DNA of 64,000 bases from RGIG8775 sp045121195 (GTDB taxonomy: Bacteria > Bacillota > Clostridia > Oscillospirales > CAG-272). A model generated the notes under the pieces. That model saw only the letters and a program-made list of their open reading frames with translations, made no database searches and was not told the DNA's origin. This document shows, in pieces, positions 39,866 through 48,430 of this stretch (positions are counted from its first letter, which is position 1; the number at the start of each line of letters is the position of its first letter). The translations under genes were made by a program, and so were the position numbers. The DNA lies in NCBI GenBank assembly GCA_045121195.1, contig JBGVFO010000167.1:26015-90014 (forward strand), written 5' to 3'.

Positions 39866-41281
39866 ATGCAAAACGTAACACTTCTTGCCGCAGGCCTTTC
39901 CCCCTCGTGGGTCGCAGTTATCTGCGTGATCGCTGTGGTCATTTTCACCGGTATTATCCTGGTCGTTTCCCGATATAAGAAATGTCCCTCGGATAAGATC
40001 ATGGTCATCTACGGTAACGTAGGTACCAACAAGGACGGTACGTCCCGTTCCGCCAAGTGTATTCACGGTGGCGCGGCGTTTATCGTTCCCGTGGTTCAGG
40101 CGTACGAGTATCTGGACCTGACCCCTCTTTCCATCAGCGTTGACCTTAAGAGTGCGCTGTCCCGCCAGAATATCCGTGTAGACGTTCCTTCCAGCTTTAC
40201 GGTAGGTATCTCCACCGAGCCCGGCGTGATGCAGAACGCGGCGGAGCGTCTTCTTGGTCTTAAGATGACTGAGATCCAGGAGCTTGCCAAGGATATCATC
40301 TTCGGTCAGCTTCGTCTGGTTATTGCGACTATGGACATCGAGGAGATCAATACCGACCGTGATAAGTTTCTTGACGCGGTTTCGGGCAACGTGGAATCCG
40401 AGCTGAAGAAGATCGGTCTGCGTCTGATCAACGTAAACGTAACCGATATTAACGACGAGAGCGGATACATCGCCGCCCTCGGTAAGGAAGCCGCCGCAAA
40501 GGCGATCAACGATGCGAAGGTATCGGTTGCCGAGGCAGACAGAAACGGTGCCATCGGTGCCGCAAACGCAGAAAAAGAGCAGAGAATCGACGTGTCCCGT
40601 TCCAACTCTGAGGCAATCAAGGGTGAGAATGAGGCAAAGGTTGCCATCGCCGAGTCGGAAGCCGTTCGCCGTGAGCGTGAGGCAGAGGCACTCAAGCGCG
40701 CAACCGCCGCCGAGAATATTCAGAGCGCAAAGGCGCAGGAAGAGTCCTACGCCGCACAACAGGCAGCCGAGGAAGCGCGTGCCAGCCTTGAGAGAGCAAA
40801 GCTGGAGGCAGACGTGCTTGTTAAGGCGGAGATCCGCAAGAAGGAGATCGAGCTTCAGGCAGAGGCAGAGGCAGAAGAGACCCGTCGCCGTGCCAAGGGT
40901 GAAGCCGACGCTATCATCATGAAGATGCAGGCAGAGGCACAGGGTATCCGCGAGATGCTGACCAAGCAGGCAGAGGGTCTTGCCGAGGTCGTCAAGGCTT
41001 CGGGCGGCGACGCCAACGACGCGGTTCGCCTGATGGTTGCCGATAAGCTTGAGGAGCTGACCAAGATCCAGGTTGAGGCGATCTCGAACCTCAAGATCGA
41101 CAAGATCACGGTTTGGGACAACGGAAAGGGCGAGAACGGTAAGACGACCACCGCCAACTTCCTTTCGGGTATGATGCAGTCGGTTCCCCCCATGCAGGAG
41201 GTCTTCGACCTTGCGGGCATGAAGCTTCCCGAGTATTTGGGTAAGAACAAGGACGAGAGCGCGCCTGCTGACGCCGAATAA
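39866..41281 (+). CDS. Flotillin-like SPFH protein
   Basis: 471 residues. One N-terminal membrane helix (WVAVICVIAVVIFTGIILVV) leads into an SPFH/band-7 domain (residues about 35-200). A long alanine/glutamate-rich coiled coil (200-390) with many AEAE repeats follows, then a tail ending KNKDESAPADAE. Matches YuaG/FloT of Bacillus, a scaffold of functional membrane microdomains. Last gene of the operon. Confidence 0.92.
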   Translation: MQNVTLLAAGLSPSWVAVICVIAVVIFTGIILVVSRYKKCPSDKIMVIYGNVGTNKDGTSRSAKCIHGGAAFIVPVVQAYEYLDLTPLSISVDLKSALSRQNIRVDVPSSFTVGISTEPGVMQNAAERLLGLKMTEIQELAKDIIFGQLRLVIATMDIEEINTDRDKFLDAVSGNVESELKKIGLRLINVNVTDINDESGYIAALGKEAAAKAINDAKVSVAEADRNGAIGAANAEKEQRIDVSRSNSEAIKGENEAKVAIAESEAVRREREAEALKRATAAENIQSAKAQEESYAAQQAAEEARASLERAKLEADVLVKAEIRKKEIELQAEAEAEETRRRAKGEADAIIMKMQAEAQGIREMLTKQAEGLAEVVKASGGDANDAVRLMVADKLEELTKIQVEAISNLKIDKITVWDNGKGENGKTTTANFLSGMMQSVPPMQEVFDLAGMKLPEYLGKNKDESAPADAE

Positions 41282-41302
41282 AATTCATAGGTTCAAAATC
41301 GG

Positions 41303-41325
41303 GTCGGGAAGCTCGGCTTCCCGAC
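41303..41325 (+). terminator. Terminator of the flotillin operon
   Basis: A 10-bp stem GTCGGGAAGC/GCTTCCCGAC with a 3-base loop followed by TTTTTCT. Confidence 0.85.
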
Positions 41326-41365
41326 TTTTTCTACCAATAGTTTATTAACATCAACGAATGGGTGA

Positions 41366-41394
41366 TTGACTTTAGGCGGACGGTGTGGTACAAT
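41366..41394 (+). promoter_or_regulatory. Promoter of the 41424 gene
   Basis: TTGACT (41366-41371), 17-base spacer, extended -10 TGG-TACAAT (41389-41394). Confidence 0.8.
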
Positions 41395-41423
41395 AGGAGT
41401 AACCAAACAGAACGGGGGACAAT

Positions 41424-42110
41424 ATGAAGAATTACAAATCGAACATCAATTATTTCAAAAAGTGGGAAGGGCTTAAAACTCTTGGTCTCGGAATGCTGAT
41501 TGTTGGTTTTGCTTGCCTTTGGCTGGCACGAACCTACTTTATGTGGATCGCAGGCGGCGCCATTCTTACAGCAGGTGTTATCGTTTTCCTGCTCGGCAAC
41601 ATCGGACGCTCTACCGAGGAAGAGATCGTAGCGGAGATCAAGCGGCGCTCCGAGGGAATCGAATTTCCCGAGGTGGAGAAGGAGCGCTATTTCTATACCA
41701 GAGTCCCTGCAAAGCCTGAGATCCTGGAGTTTTCCGGCTTCGTGCTTTCCGAGGGATTGCTCTTGAAAAAGATGAAGAACGGAAGCATCTGCTCCTCCGA
41801 ATATCGCGTAGGACGCGTATTTTTGCTGACCGATGCCTTTTACGCGAAAACGAGAACCTTTTCCTTGGTTTCCGACGTTTGCGAGGAGGAGACTCTTGAG
41901 ATCCCCTTTGCATCCGTAGAGGAGGTTGCTGTTCTCCGTGAGAGCAAGGAGCTGCCCTGCGGAAAAAGGATCTTTTCCGTGAAGCCCTGTCATCTTGTGA
42001 TCGTATTTGACGGTGGAAAGAAGCTGTACCTGCCCGCGTCCGACGACGTATACGTAGACGAGCTTGCCGAGCGGCTGAAAAAGCTTACCTCCACCGCGAA
42101 AGGTGAATAA
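41424..42110 (+). CDS. Two-helix membrane protein of unknown function
   Basis: 228 residues. Two membrane helices near the N-terminus (residues 21-37 and 41-58) are followed by a soluble domain of about 165 residues with many short beta-like stretches (VGRVFLLTDAFYAKTRTFSLV, LVIVFDGGKKLYLP), perhaps PH-like. No family recognised. It has its own promoter and terminator. Confidence 0.7.
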   Translation: MKNYKSNINYFKKWEGLKTLGLGMLIVGFACLWLARTYFMWIAGGAILTAGVIVFLLGNIGRSTEEEIVAEIKRRSEGIEFPEVEKERYFYTRVPAKPEILEFSGFVLSEGLLLKKMKNGSICSSEYRVGRVFLLTDAFYAKTRTFSLVSDVCEEETLEIPFASVEEVAVLRESKELPCGKRIFSVKPCHLVIVFDGGKKLYLPASDDVYVDELAERLKKLTSTAKGE

Positions 42111-42119
42111 AAAAAGCCA

Positions 42120-42145
42120 AAGGCTGTTGCGAGAGCAACGGCCTT
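42120..42145 (+). terminator. Intrinsic terminator
   Basis: AAGGCtGTTGC/GCAACgGCCTT with a GAGA loop, then TTTTTT. Confidence 0.8.
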
Positions 42146-42161
42146 TTTTTGTATTCAAAAC

Positions 42162-42190
42162 TTGACAATACGGCGCTCGCGCGGTATAAT
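42162..42190 (+). promoter_or_regulatory. Promoter of the metallophosphoesterase-rlmD transcript
   Basis: A perfect TTGACA (42162-42167), 17-base spacer, and perfect TATAAT (42185-42190). Confidence 0.85.
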
Positions 42191-42264
42191 AAAAAGAGAG
42201 AAATTTTCCCGTTACCGACGGCTTTTTCGGTCAATACTCAAGAGAGAAAACAGGAGGATATACT

Positions 42265-42957
42265 ATGACCTACGTTATGTCTGATATTCACGGAAACTAC
42301 AGCGCGTTTAAGCAAATGCTGAAGGAGATAAACTTTACCGACGACGATCTGCTTTATATTGTAGGGGATCTTGTGGACTACGGCTCCGAGTCTATGGAGC
42401 TTTTGTGCGACGTCAGTATGCGGGCGAACGTGTACGCCATCGTAGGCGACCACGATTTTGAGGCGCTCCGTATGCTTTCGGGCTTTGCCAAGATGCTGGA
42501 GAGCGGCGCGGCACCCGATCCCGCCTTTGCCGCCTCCATGAAGGAATGGGTGAATGACGGCGGTGCCGCGACCCTCGAGGGCTTCCGTGCCCTTGACGCC
42601 GATATGAGAGAGGGGGTTCTTGACTATCTTTCCGATATGGCGCTGTTTGAGGAGATCACGGTCAAGGACACCGACTATATCCTTGTTCACGCGGGCATCC
42701 GCAACTTTACCGAGGACACGGTTCTCGACGATCTTTCCCCCGCGGATCTTATTTACGAGAGTCTTGATCCCGAGAAGGAATACTATGAGGACAAAACCGT
42801 CATCGCGGGTCATATTCACACCAACGAGCTACCCGACGCCGACCCCGATATGATCTATTACGGAAACGGCACCATCTTTATGGATTGCGGCTCGGATAAG
42901 AACGGCACCCTCGGTTGCCTTTGCCTTGATAACGGAAAGGAATACTATGTTCGCTAA
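42265..42957 (+). CDS. PPP-type metallophosphoesterase
   Basis: 230 residues. Metal-ligand motifs run in the normal order: MSDIHGNYSAF (GDxHG-like), LLYIVGDLVDYGSESMELL (GDxVDRG-like), IVGDHDFEAL, VIAGHIHT and the final NGTIFMDCGS. The third motif reads GDHD rather than GNHE/GNHD, so the bridging Asn is an Asp. The substrate is unknown; relatives are bacterial Ser/Thr phosphatases and Ap4A hydrolases. Its end overlaps the rlmD-type gene by 11 bases. Confidence 0.85.
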   Translation: MTYVMSDIHGNYSAFKQMLKEINFTDDDLLYIVGDLVDYGSESMELLCDVSMRANVYAIVGDHDFEALRMLSGFAKMLESGAAPDPAFAASMKEWVNDGGAATLEGFRALDADMREGVLDYLSDMALFEEITVKDTDYILVHAGIRNFTEDTVLDDLSPADLIYESLDPEKEYYEDKTVIAGHIHTNELPDADPDMIYYGNGTIFMDCGSDKNGTLGCLCLDNGKEYYVR

Positions 42958-44653
42958 GAATCAGACGGTCACGCTGGACATTACCGAGCTCAACAACCTG
43001 GGATGTGGCGTAGGCAAGCTCGACGGCATGGTCTTTTTCGTCAAGGGCGCCGTCAGCGGCGACCGTGTGGAGGCGAAGATCATCAAGGTCAATAAAAGCT
43101 ACTGCGTGGGACGCCTTGAGAAGGTGATCACGCCGTCGCCCTATCGCACCGAGGAGAACTTTTGCGATGCCCCCGAGGCGTGCGGCGGATGCGTGTACCG
43201 TCACGTGACCTACGCCCACGAGCTTGCCACAAAGCGGGACTACGTGAAAAACGCCTTTCGCAAGGCAGGGCTTGCCGACGTGACGGTTGCGGATACCCAA
43301 ACGGCGGACAACGAGAGCCGCTACCGCAATAAGGCACAGTACCCCTTTGGCACGGCAGGCGGCAAGGTGACCGTCGGCTTTTACGCGGGCAAGACCCACA
43401 AGGTCATTCCCTCGACCGATTGCGCCCTTCAGCCCGATCTCTTTGGCGAAATTTGTCGCTTCGTCTGCGATTTTGCGGATGGACGCGGCTGGAGCGTTTA
43501 TGAGGAAGAAACGGGACGGGGACTTCTCCGTCACCTGTACATAAGAGAAGGGAAGCAGACGGGGGAGATCATGGTCTGCCTTGTGGTGAACGGAAAATCC
43601 CTTCCCGATGAGGATGCCTTTGCCGCCGAGCTTGCGGCGAGATTCCCACGCGTCAAGAGCGTGATGCTCAACACCAACACCAAGAATACCAACGTAGTGC
43701 TGGGCAGGGAATACCGCACCCTGCGCGGCAACGGCTATATCGAGGACGTGCTTTGCGGAAAGCAGTTCCGTATCTCGCCCGCGTCCTTCTATCAGGTCAA
43801 TCACGACGGCGCGGAGCTGCTCTACGGCATCGCGAAGAAGCACGCCGCCCTCAAGGAAGGGGAAACTCTGCTTGATCTGTATTGCGGCATCGGTACCATC
43901 GGTATCAGTATGGCGTCGCCCGGAACCCGCCTTGTGGGCGTGGAGATCGTGCAGGCGGCGGTGGACTGCGCCAAGGAAAACGCCACCCTGAACGGACTTG
44001 CAAACGCCGACTTCCTTTGCGGCGACGCGGGGGACGCGGCAAAGCTGGTAGATTCCGCCCTTGCCCTTTGCGGCGATCCCGAGAAGACCACGGTGGTGGT
44101 GGATCCGCCCCGAAAGGGACTTGATAAGGCTCTTATCGACTATCTTGCGGACAAGCAGATGAAGAAGATCGTCTACGTGTCCTGCGACCCCGATACCCTG
44201 GCGCGCGACTGCGCCCTGTTCCGCGCTCGCGGCTACGCCATCGGCGAGGTCACGCCCGTGGATATGTTTCCCCGTACTGGACACGTTGAATCAGTAACCT
44301 GTTTGCATCGGCAAGGTGCCGTTCACCCTATGAAACTGAATCCCGCGCCCTTTGAAATGGTCAAGAACGGACAAAAAACCGTTGAGCTTCGCTTGTTCGA
44401 CGAGAATCGGCAGAGGATCAAGGTAGGCGACAGGATCGTTTTTACCAATACGGTGACGGGGGAGACCCTCGGCAAAACCGTTGTGAAGCTGCACCGCTTT
44501 GATAGCTTTGCGGAATTATACGGATCGTTGTCGCTTCTGCAATGCGGATACACGATTGAAGACGTTGACAAGGCGCACCCGTCCGATATGGAGCGGTATT
44601 ATTCTGTGGAAGAGCAGAAGCAATACGGCGTTGTAGGAATCGAGCTTTCTTGA
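42947..44653 (+). CDS. rlmD: 23S rRNA uracil-C5 methyltransferase (RlmD type) fused to an ASCH domain
   Basis: 568 residues. An N-terminal TRAM domain precedes iron-sulfur-type cysteines (FCDAPEACGGCVYRH and STDCALQ). The methyltransferase part has DLYCGIGTIGISMA, VVVDPPRKG and the catalytic Cys in IVYVSCDPDTLARD. After VDMFPRTGHVESVTCLHR, where RlmD enzymes normally end, the frame continues without a break into MKLNPAPFEMVKNGQKTVEL, a complete ASCH domain of about 110 residues usually found as a separate protein. ASCH domains resemble PUA and may bind RNA. An ATG at 44330 with AAGGTG upstream might also allow a separate ASCH product. Confidence 0.9.
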   Translation: MFAKNQTVTLDITELNNLGCGVGKLDGMVFFVKGAVSGDRVEAKIIKVNKSYCVGRLEKVITPSPYRTEENFCDAPEACGGCVYRHVTYAHELATKRDYVKNAFRKAGLADVTVADTQTADNESRYRNKAQYPFGTAGGKVTVGFYAGKTHKVIPSTDCALQPDLFGEICRFVCDFADGRGWSVYEEETGRGLLRHLYIREGKQTGEIMVCLVVNGKSLPDEDAFAAELAARFPRVKSVMLNTNTKNTNVVLGREYRTLRGNGYIEDVLCGKQFRISPASFYQVNHDGAELLYGIAKKHAALKEGETLLDLYCGIGTIGISMASPGTRLVGVEIVQAAVDCAKENATLNGLANADFLCGDAGDAAKLVDSALALCGDPEKTTVVVDPPRKGLDKALIDYLADKQMKKIVYVSCDPDTLARDCALFRARGYAIGEVTPVDMFPRTGHVESVTCLHRQGAVHPMKLNPAPFEMVKNGQKTVELRLFDENRQRIKVGDRIVFTNTVTGETLGKTVVKLHRFDSFAELYGSLSLLQCGYTIEDVDKAHPSDMERYYSVEEQKQYGVVGIELS

Positions 44654-44703
44654 CGCAGCGCTGTATAACGAGAGTGATATAAATACAAGACAAGGAGAAA
44701 ATC

Positions 44704-45033
44704 ATGGTATCTCTATTCGCCACCCTGCCCATCGGCATTTTGATCATGGTATTCGGCATCTTGAATATGACGGGGAATATATCGTCCCTCCACTCGTATC
44801 ACAGACACCGCGTGACCGAGGAGGATCGCAAGCCCTTCGGCAAGCGCGTGGGGCTGGGCACGCTGATTTGCGGCGCTTCCGTGCTGATCTACGGCGTGAT
44901 CGCCTTTCTCGGTGAAACCCTTGACAAGAAGGTCCTTGTCCTTGTTGGTGCCGCACTCCTTTTTGTCGGCATTGCCGTAGGGGCGGCGATCAGTCTTCTT
45001 GCTATTAAAAAATACAATAAGGGGATCTTTTAA
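44704..45033 (+). CDS. DUF3784-like small membrane protein
   Basis: 109 residues with three membrane helices (4-24, 50-68 and 76-98) and a basic cytoplasmic loop SYHRHRVTEEDRKPFGKRVG, the layout of DUF3784 proteins. Function unknown. AAGGAG precedes ATG 44704. It starts a long run of closely spaced plus-strand genes. Confidence 0.75.
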   Translation: MVSLFATLPIGILIMVFGILNMTGNISSLHSYHRHRVTEEDRKPFGKRVGLGTLICGASVLIYGVIAFLGETLDKKVLVLVGAALLFVGIAVGAAISLLAIKKYNKGIF

Positions 45034-45042
45034 GGAACCGTT

Positions 45043-45525
45043 GTGAACTACATAATCAGAGAAATCGAACATAAGGATAATAAGCAGGTGGAGTCGGTCA
45101 TCCGCACCTGCCTCATTGAGTTTGGCGCCAATCACGAGGGTACCGCGTGGGCGGATCCCGATCTTGGGCGGTTTTCCGAGATCTACAACACCGAGGGCAA
45201 TCGGTATTTCGTGGCGGAGGACGGGGACGGAAACATCGTCGGCGGCGTCGGCATCGGCGGCAGAGGCTTTCCCGAGGGGCTCTGCGAGCTACAGAAAATG
45301 TACTGCCTGCCCGCCGTGCGCGGAACGGGACTGTCCCATCGGCTGATGGAGATGGCGCTTGCTTATGCGGCGCGGTACTACGACCGCTGTTTTCTCGAGA
45401 CCCTGCCCAACATGATCGCGGCACAAAAATTTTACGAAAAATACGGCTTCGTTCGCACCTACGAGCCGATCATTCCCACCGAGCATTTTGCCTGTGACGT
45501 GAGATATATCAAGACCTTGAAATAA
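45043..45525 (+). CDS. GNAT family N-acetyltransferase
   Basis: 160 residues. VAEDGDGNIVGGVGIGG, ELQKMYCLPAVRGTGLSHRLM (the acetyl-CoA loop Q/RxxGxG/A appears as RGTGLS) and AQKFYEKYGFVRTYEP are standard GNAT blocks. The substrate is unknown. The start is GTG 45043 with AAGGAA upstream, 9 bases after the DUF3784-like gene. Confidence 0.85.
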   Translation: MNYIIREIEHKDNKQVESVIRTCLIEFGANHEGTAWADPDLGRFSEIYNTEGNRYFVAEDGDGNIVGGVGIGGRGFPEGLCELQKMYCLPAVRGTGLSHRLMEMALAYAARYYDRCFLETLPNMIAAQKFYEKYGFVRTYEPIIPTEHFACDVRYIKTLK

Positions 45526-45545
45526 ACGGAAGGAGAGGGAAGGAA

Positions 45546-46211
45546 ATGAAGCTTTTGGCAAATGGGCTGATAAAATTTTTGGCAGGGCTGATTCTGATCG
45601 GTCTGTTGCTGTTTTTGCCCGCGTGGACCTTCTCGTATCCCAACGCTTGGCTGTTTATCGGACTTTTATTTGTTCCTATGCTCATTATGGGAATCGTTCT
45701 TTTCCTTCGCGCGCCCGATCTTCTTCGGAAGCGTCTTGACAATAAGGAAAAGGAAGCGGCGCAGAAGGGTGTCATCGCCCTTTCGGGGCTGATGTTTCCC
45801 GCGGGCTTTATCGTTTCCGCGCTGGATTTCCGCTTCGGCTGGTCGCAGGTGCCCTCTTGGTGCGTGATCGTCGCGTCGGTGGCTTTTCTTGTGGGATACG
45901 CTATGTATGCTGAGGTGATGCGCGAAAACGCCTATCTTTCCCGCACCGTGGAGGTGCAGGAGGGGCAAAAGGTGATCGAAACGGGGCTTTACGGCATCGT
46001 AAGGCACCCTATGTATCTTGCCACCCTCTTTATGTTTTTGCCCCTGCCGCTGATTCTCGGCTCCTTTCGGGGGCTGATTCCCTTTGCCCTTTATCCCGTC
46101 GTCACCGTGATCCGCATCCTAAACGAGGAAAAGGTGCTTTGCGAGGGACTTGCGGGCTACCGCGCGTATCGGGAGAAGGTCAAATACCGCTTGCTTCCGT
46201 TGATTTGGTAA
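45546..46211 (+). CDS. ICMT/PEMT-type membrane methyltransferase
   Basis: 221 residues with about five membrane helices. The C-terminal GLYGIVRHPMYLATLFMFL and NEEKVLCEGLAGYRAYREKV are the SAM-binding motifs of the isoprenylcysteine carboxyl methyltransferase / phospholipid methyltransferase group. Substrates of bacterial members are mostly unknown; a membrane lipid is plausible. AAGGAA precedes ATG 45546. Confidence 0.85.
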   Translation: MKLLANGLIKFLAGLILIGLLLFLPAWTFSYPNAWLFIGLLFVPMLIMGIVLFLRAPDLLRKRLDNKEKEAAQKGVIALSGLMFPAGFIVSALDFRFGWSQVPSWCVIVASVAFLVGYAMYAEVMRENAYLSRTVEVQEGQKVIETGLYGIVRHPMYLATLFMFLPLPLILGSFRGLIPFALYPVVTVIRILNEEKVLCEGLAGYRAYREKVKYRLLPLIW

Positions 46212-46221
46212 GGAGAGAGAG

Positions 46222-47064
46222 ATGAAACAAGGATATTGCGACCTTCACACCCATTCCTGTCATTCCGACGGCACCTTCACTCCCGAGGAGCTGATTGCCG
46301 AGGCGGAGCGAATCGGTCTGTCTGCTATTGCGCTGACCGACCACAACACCGTGATGGGACTGCCGTCCTTTTTGGCGGCTGCCGAAGGCTCGTCCGTTGA
46401 GGCGATCCCGGGCATTGAGATCTCTACCGAGTACGGTGAGACCGAGCTACACATTTTAGGCTTATTTATTGAAAAACAATATTACGGCGTGATCACCGAG
46501 AGAATGAAGCCCCTCGCCGAACATAAGGAGCGGAGCAACGTCGATCTGATCCGCGCCCTTTCCGAGGCAGGATACGACATCACCTACGAGGAGGTAGCGG
46601 CGCGGCTTCCCGACGGCACGTTCAACCGTTCCCACGTGGGGGAGGTGCTGACCGAAAAGGGCTATACGCCGTCCATCGCGGAGGCGTTTCGGACGGTCTT
46701 GTCCAAGGACGGGGGCTTTTACAAGCAGCCCCGTCGGTTGCCTGTATTTGAAACCATTGCGTTTTTGAAGTCCATCGGCGCCGTCGCCGTGCTGGCGCAT
46801 CCCTTTCTCAATCTTGAGGAGGACGAGCTTCGCGTTTTTCTTGCCGAGGCGGTGAAGTACGGACTTGACGGTATGGAAACTCTGTATTCCGCATACGATG
46901 CGGAAACCACGGAAAAAGCCAAGGAGATCGCCGCGGAATTCGGCATCAAGCAGAGCGGCGGCAGTGATTTCCACGGCGGACGGAAGCCCGGCGTTGCTAT
47001 GGGAACGGGCAAGGGGGACCTTGCGATCCCCACAGAGCTTGTGTCGCTGTTAAGGCAGAGATAA
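46222..47064 (+). CDS. PHP-domain phosphoesterase, TrpH/RNase AM type
   Basis: 280 residues. CDLHTHSCHSDGTFTPEEL, IALTDHNTVMGLPSF, PGIEISTEYGETELHILG, AVAVLAHPFLN and SGGSDFHGGRKPGVAMGTG carry the full set of PHP metal ligands. The family includes 5'-3' exoribonucleases and 3',5'-nucleotide phosphatases. GGAGAG precedes ATG 46222; 10 bases follow the upstream gene. Confidence 0.92.
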   Translation: MKQGYCDLHTHSCHSDGTFTPEELIAEAERIGLSAIALTDHNTVMGLPSFLAAAEGSSVEAIPGIEISTEYGETELHILGLFIEKQYYGVITERMKPLAEHKERSNVDLIRALSEAGYDITYEEVAARLPDGTFNRSHVGEVLTEKGYTPSIAEAFRTVLSKDGGFYKQPRRLPVFETIAFLKSIGAVAVLAHPFLNLEEDELRVFLAEAVKYGLDGMETLYSAYDAETTEKAKEIAAEFGIKQSGGSDFHGGRKPGVAMGTGKGDLAIPTELVSLLRQR

Positions 47065-47076
47065 GGAGAGGCAACT

Positions 47077-47523
47077 ATGGAGCTGAAGATCAAACGATTT
47101 GACGAGCTGACGGCGCGCGAGGTGTATGAGATCGCTCGGGCGCGGACAGAGGTCTTTCTGCTGGAGCAGAGGATCATCTGTCAGGACCTTGACGGCGTGG
47201 ACTACCAAAGCCTGCACTGCTTTTTCGAGCAGGACGGCAGAGTGGCGGCATATCTTCGGGCGTACCGTGCCGAGGACGGCACCGTTCGGATCGGCAGAGT
47301 CCTTTCGATCCCCCACGGAATTGGCTTGGGCACGCGCTTGATGAAGGAAGCGCTTCCTAAGATCCGAGCACTGCTGAACGGCGACGTTATTACGCTTCAT
47401 TCCCAAAAGCACGCGCAGGGCTTTTACGAAAGGCTGGGCTTTTCCGTTACCTCGGAGGAATTTTTGGAGGAGGGCGTTCCGCACGTGGCAATGACACTCG
47501 CCCCCGATCAGGAGATTTTTTGA
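47077..47523 (+). CDS. ElaA-type GNAT acetyltransferase
   Basis: 148 residues. FDELTAREVYEIARARTEVF, VFLLEQRIICQDLDGVDYQS and the acetyl-CoA loop HGIGLGTRLMKEAL identify the ElaA subgroup, and FYERLGFSV closes the fold. The substrate is unknown. It lies 12 bases after the PHP gene. Confidence 0.92.
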   Translation: MELKIKRFDELTAREVYEIARARTEVFLLEQRIICQDLDGVDYQSLHCFFEQDGRVAAYLRAYRAEDGTVRIGRVLSIPHGIGLGTRLMKEALPKIRALLNGDVITLHSQKHAQGFYERLGFSVTSEEFLEEGVPHVAMTLAPDQEIF

Positions 47524-47542
47524 ATATCGGTTGGAGAAGCAA

Positions 47543-48430
47543 ATGAATACAAAAAACACCTTGAAAACTCTGATGATCGACGTCCTGTGCGCCCTTGTGG
47601 CGGGCGTTATCGTTGGTACGGCGTACTACATCTTCCAGAACAGCAACGGCTTTGCCCCGGGAGGCGTGGGCGGCTTGGCAACCATCACCCATCATCTGTT
47701 GGCGGGGAAGGTGAGCTGGTCGGCTTTGATGATTGCATTCAATCTGCCGATCTTCGTGCTTGTGAGCGCTATTGTTGATAGAAAGCTCGGCGTAATGCTC
47801 AGCCTTTACCTGTGCGTGCAATCCTTTATGCCGCAGTTTTGGGAAGCGCTCGGCGTCCGTGCGTACAGCGCGGCAAATAATGCGGAGGACTTCAACGTGG
47901 TGTTTGCTTGCATTGCGACGGGCGTGATCTCGGGCTTTGGCTTTTCCATTATGCTCAAGCATTTCGGTGCCAGCGGCGGTACCTACGGGATCTCGGCGAT
48001 GCTGAAAAAAGCAAGGCCCGAAATGAACATTGCCTATGTGTCCTTTATTATGGATGCCTCTGTGGTATTCATCGCCTTTTTCGTGTACGGAATGCGGATT
48101 ACCCCCGTTATCTGTACATTGCTCAATCTGTTTATTGCCAATATCATCGTGGATCGGGGACTCAGCGGTATCAAGAACGGCTACAAATTTGAGATCGTCA
48201 CGACGCACCCGAACGAGCTATCAAAGGAATTGATGCAAACGCTTCGTCACGGCGTCACCGAGATCCGCGTGCACGGTATGTATTCCGACACCGACAAATA
48301 TATGCTGGTCTGCATTATCAACAAACGGCAGATCGGCGAAATGATGAAGATCATCAAGAGCTATCCCGATACCTTTGCCAGCTTCCAGAAGGTAAATGAA
48401 GTGTTTGGAAATTTTAAGAGGAATATCTGA
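47543..48430 (+). CDS. YitT family membrane protein (DUF161 + DUF2179)
   Basis: 295 residues. Five membrane helices with FAPGGVGGLATITHHLL and the repeat GASGGTYGISAMLKK (residues about 5-205) are followed by a soluble DUF2179 domain (LSKELMQTLRHGVTEIRVHG). Function unknown; YitT-type proteins may be transporters. ATG 47543 follows TTGGAGA. The stop codon is immediately followed by the next start. Confidence 0.9.
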   Translation: MNTKNTLKTLMIDVLCALVAGVIVGTAYYIFQNSNGFAPGGVGGLATITHHLLAGKVSWSALMIAFNLPIFVLVSAIVDRKLGVMLSLYLCVQSFMPQFWEALGVRAYSAANNAEDFNVVFACIATGVISGFGFSIMLKHFGASGGTYGISAMLKKARPEMNIAYVSFIMDASVVFIAFFVYGMRITPVICTLLNLFIANIIVDRGLSGIKNGYKFEIVTTHPNELSKELMQTLRHGVTEIRVHGMYSDTDKYMLVCIINKRQIGEMMKIIKSYPDTFASFQKVNEVFGNFKRNI

